Below are positions 1 through 7,171 of a stretch of DNA of 24,303 nucleotides, piece after piece (the first letter of the stretch is position 1; each line of letters begins with the position of its first letter). Below the pieces are notes generated by a model, which had not been told where the DNA came from, did no database searches, and saw only the letters and a list, made by a program, of their open reading frames with translations. The translations under genes and the position numbers were made by a program. Location of the stretch: positions 1-24,303 of the forward strand of contig JAITSM010000138.1 of the NCBI GenBank assembly GCA_031287815.1, written 5' to 3'. The DNA is from Prevotellaceae bacterium (GTDB taxonomy: Bacteria > Bacteroidota > Bacteroidia > Bacteroidales > UBA932).

Positions 1-747
1 GTCATTTTTATGGATATTGCTTCCGCCGAAATGACGAAATATGCCGCCAATGCCATGCTGGCTACGCGTATCAGCTTTATGAACGACATTGCCAATTTGT
101 GCGAAAGGGTAGGCGCGAATGTGCACGAAGTCCGCAGAGGGATTGGCAGCGACCCGCGTATCGGCGCAAAATTCCTGTATCCGGGCTGCGGCTACGGCGG
201 CTCCTGTTTCCCGAAAGACGTAAAGGCATTGATAAAAACAGCGGCGGAGCATCATTATGAAATGCGCGTACTGCAAGCGGTCGAAGAGGTGAACGAGCGG
301 CAGAAAGAACTTTTGTATCATAAATTGGAAAAACGGTTTGCCGGCGAGTTGAAAGGAAAAACCGTTGTGATATGGGGCTTGTCGTTCAAGCCGCAAACCG
401 ACGATATGCGCGAAGCGCCCTCGCTGGCGCTGATTGAAAAACTGCTGGTGGCCGGCTGCACCGTAAAAGCGTACGACCCGGTGGCCATGCCGGAAGCAAA
501 GCGGATATTGGGCGACAGGGTCGATTATGCCAAAGACATTTATGATGCGGCGCAGCAGGCCGACGCCATATTGTTGGTTACAGAATGGAAAGAGTTCCGC
601 CTGCCCGACTGGCATATCCTCAAGAACGCCATGAGAACGCCCGTCGTATTTGACGGCCGCAATATCTACGACAGCGAAGAATTGCAGCGCGCAGGATTTG
701 AGTACTTCGGTTTGGGCAATTCCGGTTGTAGTAGCAGTAGGCAGTAG
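1..747 (+). CDS. ugd: UDP-glucose 6-dehydrogenase, C-terminal part (5' end outside window)
   Basis: This cytosolic enzyme oxidises UDP-glucose to UDP-glucuronate with two NAD+. The reading frame is open from the first base, so the N-terminal Rossmann domain and true start lie upstream. Visible are the middle helix (EMTKYAANAMLATRISFMN), the active-site block GCGYGGSCFPKDVKAL with the catalytic cysteine, and the C-terminal UDP-binding domain beginning near GKTVVIWGLSFKPQTDDMREAP. The product feeds the UDP-glucuronate decarboxylase encoded at 1177-2175. The last residues (GCSSSRQ) are not family sequence: they are encoded by an agtagcagtaggcag simple repeat that also provides the stop codon, so the native C-terminus has probably been replaced or extended by repeat invasion. 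The family assignment is secure. Confidence 0.95.
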   Translation, partial: VIFMDIASAEMTKYAANAMLATRISFMNDIANLCERVGANVHEVRRGIGSDPRIGAKFLYPGCGYGGSCFPKDVKALIKTAAEHHYEMRVLQAVEEVNERQKELLYHKLEKRFAGELKGKTVVIWGLSFKPQTDDMREAPSLALIEKLLVAGCTVKAYDPVAMPEAKRILGDRVDYAKDIYDAAQQADAILLVTEWKEFRLPDWHILKNAMRTPVVFDGRNIYDSEELQRAGFEYFGLGNSGCSSSRQ

Positions 748-772
748 CAGTAGGCAGTTTTCAGTAGTAACA
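727..772. repeat. Short-word repeat tract (cagtaggcagttttcagtag type)
   Basis: The tract consists of near-tandem copies of agtaggcag and cagttttcagtag. It overlaps the last seven codons of the UDP-glucose dehydrogenase gene and fills the gap before the next gene. The same words, on either strand, recur at 1190-1238, 9341-9370, 9640-9672, 11985-12012, 14505-14535, 17908-17920, 20158-20190 and 24091-24110, usually next to a ggcgcc palindrome. Confidence 0.8.
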
Positions 773-789
773 GTAAAATTTAATATAAA

Positions 790-1173
790 ATGGGAAATAC
801 AGATAAGGGTTTCAAGTCTTTGTTAGCGTATCAAAAAGCATATATGTCGGCAATGGAAATTTTTGTACTGTCAAAACATTTTCCGATGGAAGAACGATTT
901 TCGCTCACAGACCAAATCCGCCGTTCATCCCGGTCTGTATGTGCCAATATTGCGGAAGCATACAGGAAACGCGTATATGTTAAATCTTATACGGCAAAAC
1001 TGACAGATGCGGACAGCGAATGCAGTGAAACAATTGTATGGTTAAATTTTGCAAAAGATAGTGGTTATATAACGGAGGACGTACTGATACCAATGGAAGA
1101 AACATATGACGAAATCGGGAAATTGATAGGATACATGTTAAACTGTCCGGAAAAATTTGGAGTAAAAATATAA
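790..1173 (+). CDS. Four-helix-bundle protein of the S23 / 23S-rRNA intervening-sequence family
   Basis: This 127-residue protein has the family signature: a first helix LLAYQKAYMSAMEIFVLSKHF, then FSLTDQIRRSSRSVCANIAEAYRK, a third helix with many Glu/Asp residues, and a last helix ETYDEIGKLIGYML. Members form small homo-oligomeric bundles and are related in fold to the Avd accessory proteins of diversity-generating retroelements. Their usual role outside rRNA intervening sequences is unknown. The gene lies between two nucleotide-sugar genes with 3 bp before the next start codon, so it is probably co-transcribed, but nothing in it suggests a role in UDP-sugar metabolism. In Bacteroidetes such genes often sit within polysaccharide clusters. 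The family call is good; the function is open. Confidence 0.85.
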   Translation: MGNTDKGFKSLLAYQKAYMSAMEIFVLSKHFPMEERFSLTDQIRRSSRSVCANIAEAYRKRVYVKSYTAKLTDADSECSETIVWLNFAKDSGYITEDVLIPMEETYDEIGKLIGYMLNCPEKFGVKI

Positions 1174-1176
1174 ACT

Positions 1177-2175
1177 ATGAATACCGCCAACCATCAACTG
1201 CCGACTGCCGACTGCCAACTGCCAACTGCCAACTGCCGCCGCATCCTCATCACCGGCGGTGCGGGATTTATCGGCTCGCACCTCTGCGAACGGTTGCTGA
1301 ACGAAGGGCACGACGTGATTTGTTTGGATAATTATTTTACCGGAAATAAAAATAATATCCTGCACCTGTTGCACAACAAACATTTTGAACTGGTGCGCCA
1401 CGATGTTACGACGCCCTACCTGGCAGAAGTGGACGAGATATACAACCTAGCCTGCCCCGCTTCGCCGGTGCATTACCAGTACAATCCGATTAAAACCGTA
1501 AAAACGTCGGTAATGGGCGCCATCAATATGCTGGGGCTGGCAAAGCGGACGAAAGCCAAAATCCTGCAAGCCTCCACCAGCGAAGTATACGGCGACCCGA
1601 CCCTGCACCCGCAACCGGAATGCTATTGGGGAAATGTAAACTGCAACGGCCTCCGCTCGTGCTACGACGAAGGAAAGCGCTGCGCCGAAACGCTGTTCAT
1701 GGACTACCACCGCCAAAACAGAGTGCGGATAAAAATCATCCGCATTTTCAACACCTACGGCCCGCGCATGCACCCTCATGACGGGCGCGTAGTATCCAAC
1801 TTCATTGTACAGGCGCTGGCGGGGAAAGACCTCACCGTTTACGGCGACGGCCGGCAAACGCGCAGTTTTCAGTATGTAGACGACTTGGTCGAAGGAATGG
1901 TGCGCATGATGGCCGCGCCCGACAATTTTACCGGCCCGGTCAATATCGGCAATCCCGACGAATTTACCATGCTGGAATTGGCCGAACGGGTCATTAAACT
2001 GACAAAATCGAAATCGAAAATTATTTACCTCCCCCTGCCAGCCGACGACCCCAAACAACGCCGGCCGGACATTTCGCTGGCCAAAGAAAAACTGAACGGC
2101 TGGCAACCCCTCGTTCCGCTGGAGGAAGGGCTCGAACGGACGATAGATTATTTCCAACGGAAACTATTAAAATAA
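1177..2175 (+). CDS. UDP-glucuronate decarboxylase (UDP-xylose synthase), extended SDR family
   Basis: The enzyme converts UDP-glucuronate to UDP-xylose with tightly bound NAD+, supplying xylose for surface polysaccharide. The Rossmann motif TGGAGFIG is at residues 26-33. The STSEVYGDP segment and the YxxxK pair in CYDEGKRCAE form the catalytic Ser/Tyr/Lys set, and RIFNTYGPRMHPHDGRV is typical of the UXS branch. It follows the UDP-glucose dehydrogenase, so the two consecutive steps are clustered. The first 21 or so residues are encoded by tandem caactgc/cgactgc words, giving a QLPTADCQLPTANC peptide that is not family sequence. No other in-frame start codon precedes the Rossmann fold, so this repeat-derived N-terminus appears to be translated. 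A symbol such as uxs would fit. Confidence 0.93.
   Translation: MNTANHQLPTADCQLPTANCRRILITGGAGFIGSHLCERLLNEGHDVICLDNYFTGNKNNILHLLHNKHFELVRHDVTTPYLAEVDEIYNLACPASPVHYQYNPIKTVKTSVMGAINMLGLAKRTKAKILQASTSEVYGDPTLHPQPECYWGNVNCNGLRSCYDEGKRCAETLFMDYHRQNRVRIKIIRIFNTYGPRMHPHDGRVVSNFIVQALAGKDLTVYGDGRQTRSFQYVDDLVEGMVRMMAAPDNFTGPVNIGNPDEFTMLELAERVIKLTKSKSKIIYLPLPADDPKQRRPDISLAKEKLNGWQPLVPLEEGLERTIDYFQRKLLK
1190..1238. repeat. Tandem caactgcc/cgactgcc tract inside a coding start
   Basis: Several back-to-back 7-bp copies of caactgc and cgactgc lie inside the decarboxylase reading frame. They are the reverse-complement class of the ggcagt words seen between other genes in the window. A 7-bp period is not a multiple of three, so a change of one or two units would shift the frame of the decarboxylase; the tract is a potential slippage site. 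Confidence 0.75.
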
Positions 2176-2191
2176 ATTTAAAAATAATATT

Positions 2192-2506
2192 ATGACACAG
2201 GTAACAGAATCAAATTTTGAAGAAATAGTAATAAAATCGGAAAAGCCGGTAATGCTGGACTTTTGGGCGGAATGGTGCGGCCCTTGCCGCGCCATCTCCC
2301 CGGTGGTGGAAGAATTGGCGGGAACGTACGAAGGCCGCGCGATTGTGGCAAAATGCGACGTGGACGCCAACAATGAAATTGCCGTGAAATTCGGCATCCG
2401 CAATATCCCAACGATTTTATTTTTTAAAAACGGGGAAGTAAAAGACAAGCTGGTGGGCGCAGTATCCAAATCGCAGCTGGCCGCTAAACTTGACGACATA
2501 TTATAA
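2192..2506 (+). CDS. trxA: Thioredoxin
   Basis: This 104-residue single-domain thioredoxin is a cytosolic dithiol reductant. It has the canonical active site FWAEWCGPC at residues 24-32, the conserved cis-proline segment IRNIPTILFF, and the terminal helix SQLAAKLDDIL. Length and motifs match bacterial TrxA; there is no signal peptide. It begins 16 bp after the decarboxylase stop and is probably in the same transcript. The start is supported by the AT-rich gap and by the standard family N-terminus (TQVTESNFEEIV). Confidence 0.95.
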   Translation: MTQVTESNFEEIVIKSEKPVMLDFWAEWCGPCRAISPVVEELAGTYEGRAIVAKCDVDANNEIAVKFGIRNIPTILFFKNGEVKDKLVGAVSKSQLAAKLDDIL

Positions 2507-2508
2507 CG

Positions 2509-2540
2509 CCGCCCGCCGGAGGAGACCTCCGGCAAGGCGG
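2509..2540. other. GC-rich stem-loop after trxA
   Basis: CCGGAGG (2516-2522) pairs with CCTCCGG (2526-2532), and the outer CCGCC (2509-2513) pairs with GGCGG (2536-2540). There is no following T-run, so it is not a classical terminator. It could be an mRNA 3' stabiliser or a processing site between trxA and the LOG gene. Confidence 0.5.
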
Positions 2541-2568
2541 TAAACCCGTCAATAAACCACCACAGTGT

Positions 2569-3144
2569 ATGAAAATCTGTATTTTTTGTGCATCGAGCGC
2601 AAAAGTCGCTCCCGTTTTTTTTGAAGCGGCGAAAACCGTTGCCCGCGTAGCAGCAGCGGGCGGGCATACGATTATATATGGCGGCGGGGCAATAGGCTTA
2701 ATGGGCGCACTGGCCGATACGGCGCTTGCCTGCAACGGAAAAGTAACCGGCATTCTGCCGCGCTTCATGCGACAGGCAGAATGGCAGCACAACGGGTTAA
2801 CCGAATTAACGCTGGTCGAGACCATGCACCAGCGCAAAGCGTTGATGATTGCCGGCGCCGACGCGGTCGTCACCCTGCCGGGCGGCAGCGGCACGCTCGA
2901 AGAACTGATGGAAGTGATTTCGTTGAAACGGCTGGGGCTGTTTACAAAACCGGTGGTGATCCTGAATACAAACGGTTTTTACGATGCCCTGCTTACTTTG
3001 TTCGACAAAATGGCGGACGAACGCTTCATCCGCCCCGAACACAAGGACGCATGGACGGTGATAGAGCGGGCGGAAGACGTTTTAACGGCCATCGGAAACG
3101 CCAAACCTTGGAGCAGCGAAGCCATTCATTTTGCGGCAGTATAA
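2569..3144 (+). CDS. LOG-family nucleotide phosphoribohydrolase (TIGR00730 type)
   Basis: This 191-residue protein has a Rossmann-like fold, beginning MKICIFCASSAK. The GG-rich segment HTIIYGGGAIGLMG and the signature PGGSGTLEEL (about residues 104-113), which carries the catalytic Glu, are both present. Characterised family members cleave N6-modified AMP (cytokinin riboside monophosphate) or related nucleotides to base plus ribose 5-phosphate. In bacteria that are not plant-associated the physiological substrate is usually unproven, so only the chemistry is claimed. It sits 9 bp upstream of the prenyl synthase gene and is probably co-transcribed with it. Confidence 0.9.
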   Translation: MKICIFCASSAKVAPVFFEAAKTVARVAAAGGHTIIYGGGAIGLMGALADTALACNGKVTGILPRFMRQAEWQHNGLTELTLVETMHQRKALMIAGADAVVTLPGGSGTLEELMEVISLKRLGLFTKPVVILNTNGFYDALLTLFDKMADERFIRPEHKDAWTVIERAEDVLTAIGNAKPWSSEAIHFAAV

Positions 3145-3153
3145 TTTTAAAGT

Positions 3154-4128
3154 ATGAATATTTTAGACGATATAAAAAAACTATTAGGCGACGATTGGGT
3201 GCGTTTTGAAGAATTTTTCCGGGAAACCTTGCAAAATAAAGTCGATTTGTTGAACACCGTAAACAATTATTTGCTGGAACACCGGGGGAAACAACTGCGC
3301 CCGGTACTGACGCTGTTGACGGCAAACAGCTTTTCCGCCTGCGGGCAGCCGGCGCTGGTGGCCGCCGCCATAGTGGAAATAGTGCATACCGCCTCCCTCC
3401 TGCACGACGACGTGGTCGATAATGCCGACCGGCGGCGCGGCGCGGCGTCCGTGAAACGCATCTGGCGTTCCAACATCGCCGTGCTGACCGGCGACTACTG
3501 GTTTGCGCGGGCTTTCCAGGTGATGACGAAATACAAAGAAACCCGCCTGCTGCCCTGGTTTAATGCCTGTATGGTAGCGATGACCGAAGGCGAAATATGG
3601 CAACTCGAAAAAGCGCAAAAACTGGATATTACCGAAGACGACTATTACCAGATTATCGGACGGAAAACGGCGGAATTACTGGCCTTGAGCATGGCCTGCG
3701 GAGCGATTGTCGCCAACGTGGACGAAGCCGTCGCTAAACGGATATACGACATCGGCTACCTGATGGGAATGGCGTTCCAGATCCGCGACGACATTTTCGA
3801 TTACGAACAGCATAACCAGTCGGGCAAGCCGGCAGGCAACGACATCCGCGAAAGGAAAATTACCCTGCCGCTGCTCTACGCCCTGCGGCAAGCCGGAGAA
3901 AAGGAGCGGGAAGACATCCTGCGCCATATCCGCCACGCCGCAAGGAAAACGCGGAGCGTAACAAAAGTCATCCGCTTTGTACACCGCCACAAAGGGCAGG
4001 AATACGCGGAGAAAGTCATGCTCGAATATAGCGGCAAAGCCATCGCCATGTTACAGGAATTGCCCGGCACCCCCTACCGCGCCGCGCTCATCGACCTGGC
4101 CAAGTTCATGACCACCCGGAGAAAATAA
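3154..4128 (+). CDS. Long-chain trans-polyprenyl diphosphate synthase (IspB-like)
   Basis: This 324-residue all-helical prenyltransferase condenses isopentenyl diphosphate onto allylic diphosphates. The first Asp-rich motif is LLHDDVVDNADRRRG (about residue 87 onward) and the second is FQIRDDIFDY (about residue 210). The residues at positions -5 and -4 before the first motif are small (Ala, Ser) rather than aromatic, which in this family goes with long products such as a menaquinone side chain. It differs from the paralogue at 7690-8667, which has Phe at -5. It is the last gene of the first plus-strand run and converges with FISUMP gene B across the tandem array. Confidence 0.9.
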   Translation: MNILDDIKKLLGDDWVRFEEFFRETLQNKVDLLNTVNNYLLEHRGKQLRPVLTLLTANSFSACGQPALVAAAIVEIVHTASLLHDDVVDNADRRRGAASVKRIWRSNIAVLTGDYWFARAFQVMTKYKETRLLPWFNACMVAMTEGEIWQLEKAQKLDITEDDYYQIIGRKTAELLALSMACGAIVANVDEAVAKRIYDIGYLMGMAFQIRDDIFDYEQHNQSGKPAGNDIRERKITLPLLYALRQAGEKEREDILRHIRHAARKTRSVTKVIRFVHRHKGQEYAEKVMLEYSGKAIAMLQELPGTPYRAALIDLAKFMTTRRK

Positions 4129-4203
4129 TGGGAAATGGAGAATAAACCTCCGCGACGCTCCATAAAACCGCATCCGAAAAGAGACCGATCTTTGCGCTGT
4201 GGA

Positions 4204-4426
4204 GACCGTTCTTTTTTCAAAAAAGATTGTTCTTTTCTCAAAAGAGAACGTTCTTTTCCCAAAAAAGATTGTTCTTTTCCAAAAGAGAACGTTCTTTTCC
4301 CCAAAAAGATTGTTCTTTTTCCAAAAGAGAACGTTCTTTTCCCCAAAAAGATTGTTCTTTTTCCAAAAGAGAACGTTCTTTTCCCAGAAAAGATTGTTCT
4401 TTTTCCAAAAGAGAACGTTCTTTTTT
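4204..4426. repeat. AT-rich tandem array, 21-bp half-units in a 42-bp alternating pattern
   Basis: About eleven half-units alternate between gaacgttcttttcccc and gattgttctttttcc types. The gaacgttc cores are at 4246, 4287, 4329, 4371 and 4413, and the gattgttc cores at 4225, 4267, 4308, 4350 and 4392, with a degenerate gaccgttc at 4204. Each end carries ctgtggaga (4198 and 4426). Several frames on both strands stay open only because 42 is a multiple of three; I do not consider them genes. T4-5 and A4-6 tracts alternate about every half-unit, so the DNA is expected to be curved. The array lies between the 3' ends of the prenyl synthase and FISUMP gene B, filling the 4129-4496 gap. Confidence 0.9.
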
Positions 4427-4496
4427 CTGTGGAGAACAGCCTCACGCCAGCGAAGACATCCTAATTTCATTTAGGCAGCTGCCGGAAGTCTTCGGA

Positions 4497-5585
4497 TTAT
4501 AAATTGCGTATACAGCGGGCGCGAGCCGCACCTCGCGAGTCTTGATTTGCCCCGTAACCGTGCGTGCCACCACAGTTCCAATACCATATTCCATTATTAC
4601 CGTAAAATACCGAGTTAATGGCGTCACTACCTATTAAGTCGTAGCGTCCTCCACAACCATCACACCCCGTTATACCACAGGGTATACCAGATACACCAAA
4701 ATAACATCCTACTTCCAGCGTAGCACCATAGGGGTCACCAGTTGTTGGATTTGTAAATTTATTGAGTGCTTGGGTTATTGTTGGCAGTTGCCAACCGGAA
4801 GGACAAGTTGGCTTGTCATTACCACTGTAGTAGCGCTTACCATTACACGTTCCCACGCTTTTATCCGCAATAGCCAAATCATCAGCAAACCACCAATTGT
4901 CATCGGAAAATTGCGTTATACGGTAAATTTGATTATCTCTGCTGTCTTTTATATACGCTTCCCAATTTTTTGCACCGCTGGTGCGTTGTTGGCAAAGGTG
5001 CGTTACGTCCATGTATAAATCACTTCCTGTATAGGAGCAATAAGGGCTGCCTATACCCGGACAGCCAGTAGCGTCGGTTAGAGAATTGATTGTTCCGGTA
5101 AATGTATTGCCACTTATTGTGCCGCCATTGACTACAAACGGTGGTGAGCCTTTCAAGGTATAAACGCTACCGTTTAGTGAAGCGACATTCGGCGGGTAGT
5201 CGGAAACATATGCGCACCAGTTAAATTTGCTGGCGGTAATGTTTAGTTGTACAGTAACGGTTGCGCTGTAACTTCCGCTGTTGCCCTGCAACCAGAACCC
5301 TTGCCGGTTGCTGCCGTCATACGTAACGGAAGCCGTAGGAGAAGCGGCGGAAACGGCAGCGCGTGTCCACGAATTGCCCAAAGTGGTGTTATTACTGTTT
5401 ACAGTGATATAATCTACCCACACCCACACTTTGGAAAGATGCGTAGCATTACGCGAACCGGCGTTCCACCATACGCGGAAAGATACGGTTTTGTCGGTGT
5501 AATTTGCACTGACAGGCTCGACGTTTGTTTGTGCGTTTGTAGTAACGCTTACAAGCATTGCGAAAAGAAAGCAAGTTTTTTTCAT
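4497..5585 (-). CDS. Secreted FISUMP-family protein B
   Basis: This is a 362-residue exported protein. An N-terminal signal peptide (MKKTCFLFAMLVSVTTNAQ) is followed by a domain of about 160 residues shared with the three other family members here (motifs KVWVWVDY, GFWLQG, FNWCAYVSDYPPN, LKGSPPFVV). Then comes TDATGCPGIG and a Fibrobacter succinogenes major paralogous (FISUMP, PF09603-type) module with MDVTHLCQQRTSGAKNWEAY, DNQIYRITQFSDDNWWFADDL, CPSGWQLP and the terminal ARARCIRNL. FISUMP proteins are surface or secreted and often form large paralogous sets; the molecular role is unknown. The start is fixed by the signal peptide. A leader of about 470 nt with a conserved RNA structure precedes it. 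No T9SS C-terminal domain or lipobox is visible. Confidence 0.85.
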   Translation of the reverse strand: MKKTCFLFAMLVSVTTNAQTNVEPVSANYTDKTVSFRVWWNAGSRNATHLSKVWVWVDYITVNSNNTTLGNSWTRAAVSAASPTASVTYDGSNRQGFWLQGNSGSYSATVTVQLNITASKFNWCAYVSDYPPNVASLNGSVYTLKGSPPFVVNGGTISGNTFTGTINSLTDATGCPGIGSPYCSYTGSDLYMDVTHLCQQRTSGAKNWEAYIKDSRDNQIYRITQFSDDNWWFADDLAIADKSVGTCNGKRYYSGNDKPTCPSGWQLPTITQALNKFTNPTTGDPYGATLEVGCYFGVSGIPCGITGCDGCGGRYDLIGSDAINSVFYGNNGIWYWNCGGTHGYGANQDSRGAARARCIRNL

Positions 5586-5676
5586 ACTATTATTATTTAA
5601 TGTTTATAGTTTCACGTTTAAGGGTTACCGGCATTTTGTCTATGTTCCATAAGTCTATTGTCTATGTTCTGTTTTC

Positions 5677-5734
5677 GCAGCTTCGGGGCTGTTTCCAAAC
5701 ACAAACTTTTCCATATAAAACAACCCCTTGCTGC
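5677..5734 (-). promoter_or_regulatory. Conserved leader hairpin P4 of gene B
   Basis: In the transcript sense, GCAGC (5734-5730) pairs with GCTGC (5681-5677), and inside it GGGG-U-UGUUU pairs with AAACA-G-CCCC through a U-G pair. The same hairpin lies upstream of A (10018-10075), C (19800-19870) and D (13747-13805). The loop gtttgtgtttg and the outer GCAGC/GCTGC stem are conserved, while the inner stem changes by compensating or wobble substitutions. It lies roughly 90-170 nt upstream of the start codon and is not followed by a T-run, so it looks like a leader structure and not a terminator. Confidence 0.75.
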
Positions 5735-5837
5735 GAATTTTTATTCACTGCCAATCGTTGCAGAAAGTTTTAATACCCCTTTTCTGCACTTTATTTCTTT
5801 AACTTTTGCTGTAATTTTTTCTTATTCCACTAAAAAA

Positions 5838-5987
5838 GCCGAAAGTGGAAATGGAGACTGTACTTTATTGCTTTTCGAGGTCTTGGAAACCCACTCTGTA
5901 AATAAGTACAACAACCATGTCCACATTTGGCAAGGTTGCTTTTCCTTATATTCATACAGAGTTGAAATTTTCCAAGTTTCGAAAAGC
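5838..5987 (-). ncRNA. Candidate pseudoknotted leader RNA, copy B
   Basis: Helix P1 is three stacked segments: 5979-5987 with 5870-5878 (9 bp), 5969-5976 with 5882-5889 (8 bp), and 5955-5962 with 5893-5900 (8 bp). They are separated by the AA/ACC internal loop and the ATTTCA/GGG internal loop. Helix P2 pairs 5920-5931, inside the P1 loop, with 5838-5849, beyond P1 (10 of 12 pairs). The order of strands makes an H-type pseudoknot. It lies inside the 5' leader of gene B, about 60-220 nt after the predicted transcription start. The other copies are at 9811-9932, 13910-14060 and 19934-20058. I do not recognise the class. Confidence 0.75.
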
Positions 5988-6061
5988 ACGAAGAATAAAA
6001 GTTAAAGCGATATTTTTTTAATATCATATCCAAAATGTCAAAGAACGCTTGATTAAGGACA

Positions 6062-6092
6062 CAAATATAATTACATTTTTTTTATCTGCAAA
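6062..6092 (-). promoter_or_regulatory. Bacteroidetes-type promoter of gene B
   Basis: On the minus strand the -7 element TATATTTG (6069-6062) lies 19 bp from the -33 element TTTG (6092-6089). The same format is seen before all four FISUMP-family genes. Predicted transcription starts near 6055, giving a leader of about 470 nt. Confidence 0.75.
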
Positions 6093-6129
6093 CTTTTTTT
6101 CGATAATTTTTTTACCCCAAAAAAAGTTG

Positions 6130-6137
6130 TAATTTTG
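6130..6137 (+). promoter_or_regulatory. Probable -7 element upstream of the LEA-like lipoprotein gene
   Basis: TAATTTTG fits TAnnTTTG and lies 20 bp before the start codon at 6158, with no clear -33 element. It is divergent from the gene B promoter, about 40 bp away. Confidence 0.45.
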
Positions 6138-6157
6138 TAATCTTATATGTTGGGAGC

Positions 6158-6628
6158 ATGAAAAAAATTCTATTAAGGAGCGGCTTTGTATCATTTCTCT
6201 TTCTGTTTTCTTCGTGCGTAGCCAATCTCGACCGGGTGCGCATAGACAGTTACAGCCTGGAGAACGTCGCCTTTTCCGGCGCATCCAAGGCAAAGATAAA
6301 TCTTTCGATAAAAGTCTATAACCCTACCGCCAGGAAGCTGACGTTGGAGCACGCGGCATTTGACGTGTCGGGCGACGGCGGGGTAATCGCCCGCTTGCAC
6401 CTGATGGAAGCGGTGGAAATACCCGCTGAGTCCGACGGCTATCACTCGCTTCCGGTGGAGTTGAACATTACAAACATGCTGGCGTTGCTTGCCGGCGGCA
6501 TGGATTTAAATAATCCGCCGCTGGATAAATTGCTTTTGAGCGGTTCGTTGAAAGTGAAGGCAGGCATGCTAAGCAGGACTATCACCGTACAAAACAAGAC
6601 CATCGGGCAATTGCTAAAAGAATTATAA
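6158..6628 (+). CDS. LEA type-2-like lipoprotein
   Basis: This 156-residue predicted lipoprotein has a charged start and hydrophobic stretch ending in a lipobox FLFSSC (Cys at about residue 20). The body has the LEA14/WHy-like pattern: KINLSIKVYNPTARKLTLEHAAFDV, then a loop and SLPVELNITNMLALLAGG, ending LLLSGSLKVKAGMLSRTITVQNKTIGQLLKEL. Bacteroidetes commonly encode such periplasm-facing lipoproteins; their function is not established. The next gene begins 3 bp after the stop, so the two are probably one operon. The start is fixed by the signal peptide. Confidence 0.85.
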   Translation: MKKILLRSGFVSFLFLFSSCVANLDRVRIDSYSLENVAFSGASKAKINLSIKVYNPTARKLTLEHAAFDVSGDGGVIARLHLMEAVEIPAESDGYHSLPVELNITNMLALLAGGMDLNNPPLDKLLLSGSLKVKAGMLSRTITVQNKTIGQLLKEL

Positions 6629-6631
6629 CGT

Positions 6632-7111
6632 ATGATGAAAAAAGTAACCGTATTATTGTTTGCCTTCTTCGTTGCGTTGTGCGCAGGGGCGCAGGAAGAC
6701 ATTTTCCGGTCGTTGCAGGCCGGCGGGAACGTCGTCATCCGGCAAAGCAATGAAATAGAAAATGCCGTACTCGGACATATTGCACGAAACCGCTATAAGA
6801 AAAACAAGGGGTACCGCATCCGCATATTTTTTGATAACGGACAAACGGCGCGGCAGGAATCCTCAGCGATAGAACAGGCTTTCAGCGAAAGTTATCCCGC
6901 CGTACCGGTATATCGTGAATTTGACGACCTGTACTACAAAGTAGCGGTGGGGGATTTCCGCACCAGGACAGACGCCATGCGGTTTTTGGAAAGTATCCAA
7001 AGAAATTATTCTTCGGCGTTTATTTTTGCGGAAAACATAAATTTCCGTCCGGTCTTAAGACCGGACGAGCCGGATGTAATGGAGAATGGAGAATTGAAAA
7101 TGGAGAATTGA
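6632..7111 (+). CDS. Secreted SPOR-domain-like protein
   Basis: This 159-residue exported protein has a signal peptide MMKKVTVLLFAFFVALCAGAQ. After a linker, GYRIRIFFDNGQTARQESS through VPVYREFDDLYYKVAVGDFRTRTDAMRFLESIQRNYSSAFI matches a SPOR repeat pair (peptidoglycan-binding family fold) of about 75 residues. It probably acts in the periplasm at the cell wall. The C-terminal MENGELKMEN lies outside the domain and is encoded by the aatggagaattgaaa repeat, which also supplies the stop codon. It is co-transcribed with the preceding LEA-like lipoprotein. Confidence 0.85.
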   Translation: MMKKVTVLLFAFFVALCAGAQEDIFRSLQAGGNVVIRQSNEIENAVLGHIARNRYKKNKGYRIRIFFDNGQTARQESSAIEQAFSESYPAVPVYREFDDLYYKVAVGDFRTRTDAMRFLESIQRNYSSAFIFAENINFRPVLRPDEPDVMENGELKMEN

Positions 7112-7165
7112 GAATTGGCTGGCGCCAGCCGACTAACGACTAATGACTAACAACTAATAACTAAA
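7078..7165. repeat. Two simple-repeat tracts around a ggctggcgccagcc palindrome
   Basis: From 7078, near-tandem aatggagaattgaaa words extend through the stop of the SPOR gene. They are followed by the perfect palindrome ggctggcgccagcc and by taacgactaatgactaac words up to the tmRNA gene. Both tract types recur elsewhere (14200-14340; 21609-21650). Confidence 0.75.
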
Positions 7166-7171
7166 AAAGAT

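Noticed and set aside
4051..4502. Open frames on both strands across the AT-rich array (KENVLFPKKIVLF-type peptides)
   Set aside because: They exist in several frames and on both strands because of the 42-bp period; none has family similarity or a plausible start.
5655..5714. 19-residue leader peptide in the P4 region of gene B (MEKFVFGNSPEAAKTEHRQ)
   Set aside because: The peptide sequence partly persists in A and D, but the start codon is absent in C and D, so conservation is better explained by the hairpin than by translation.
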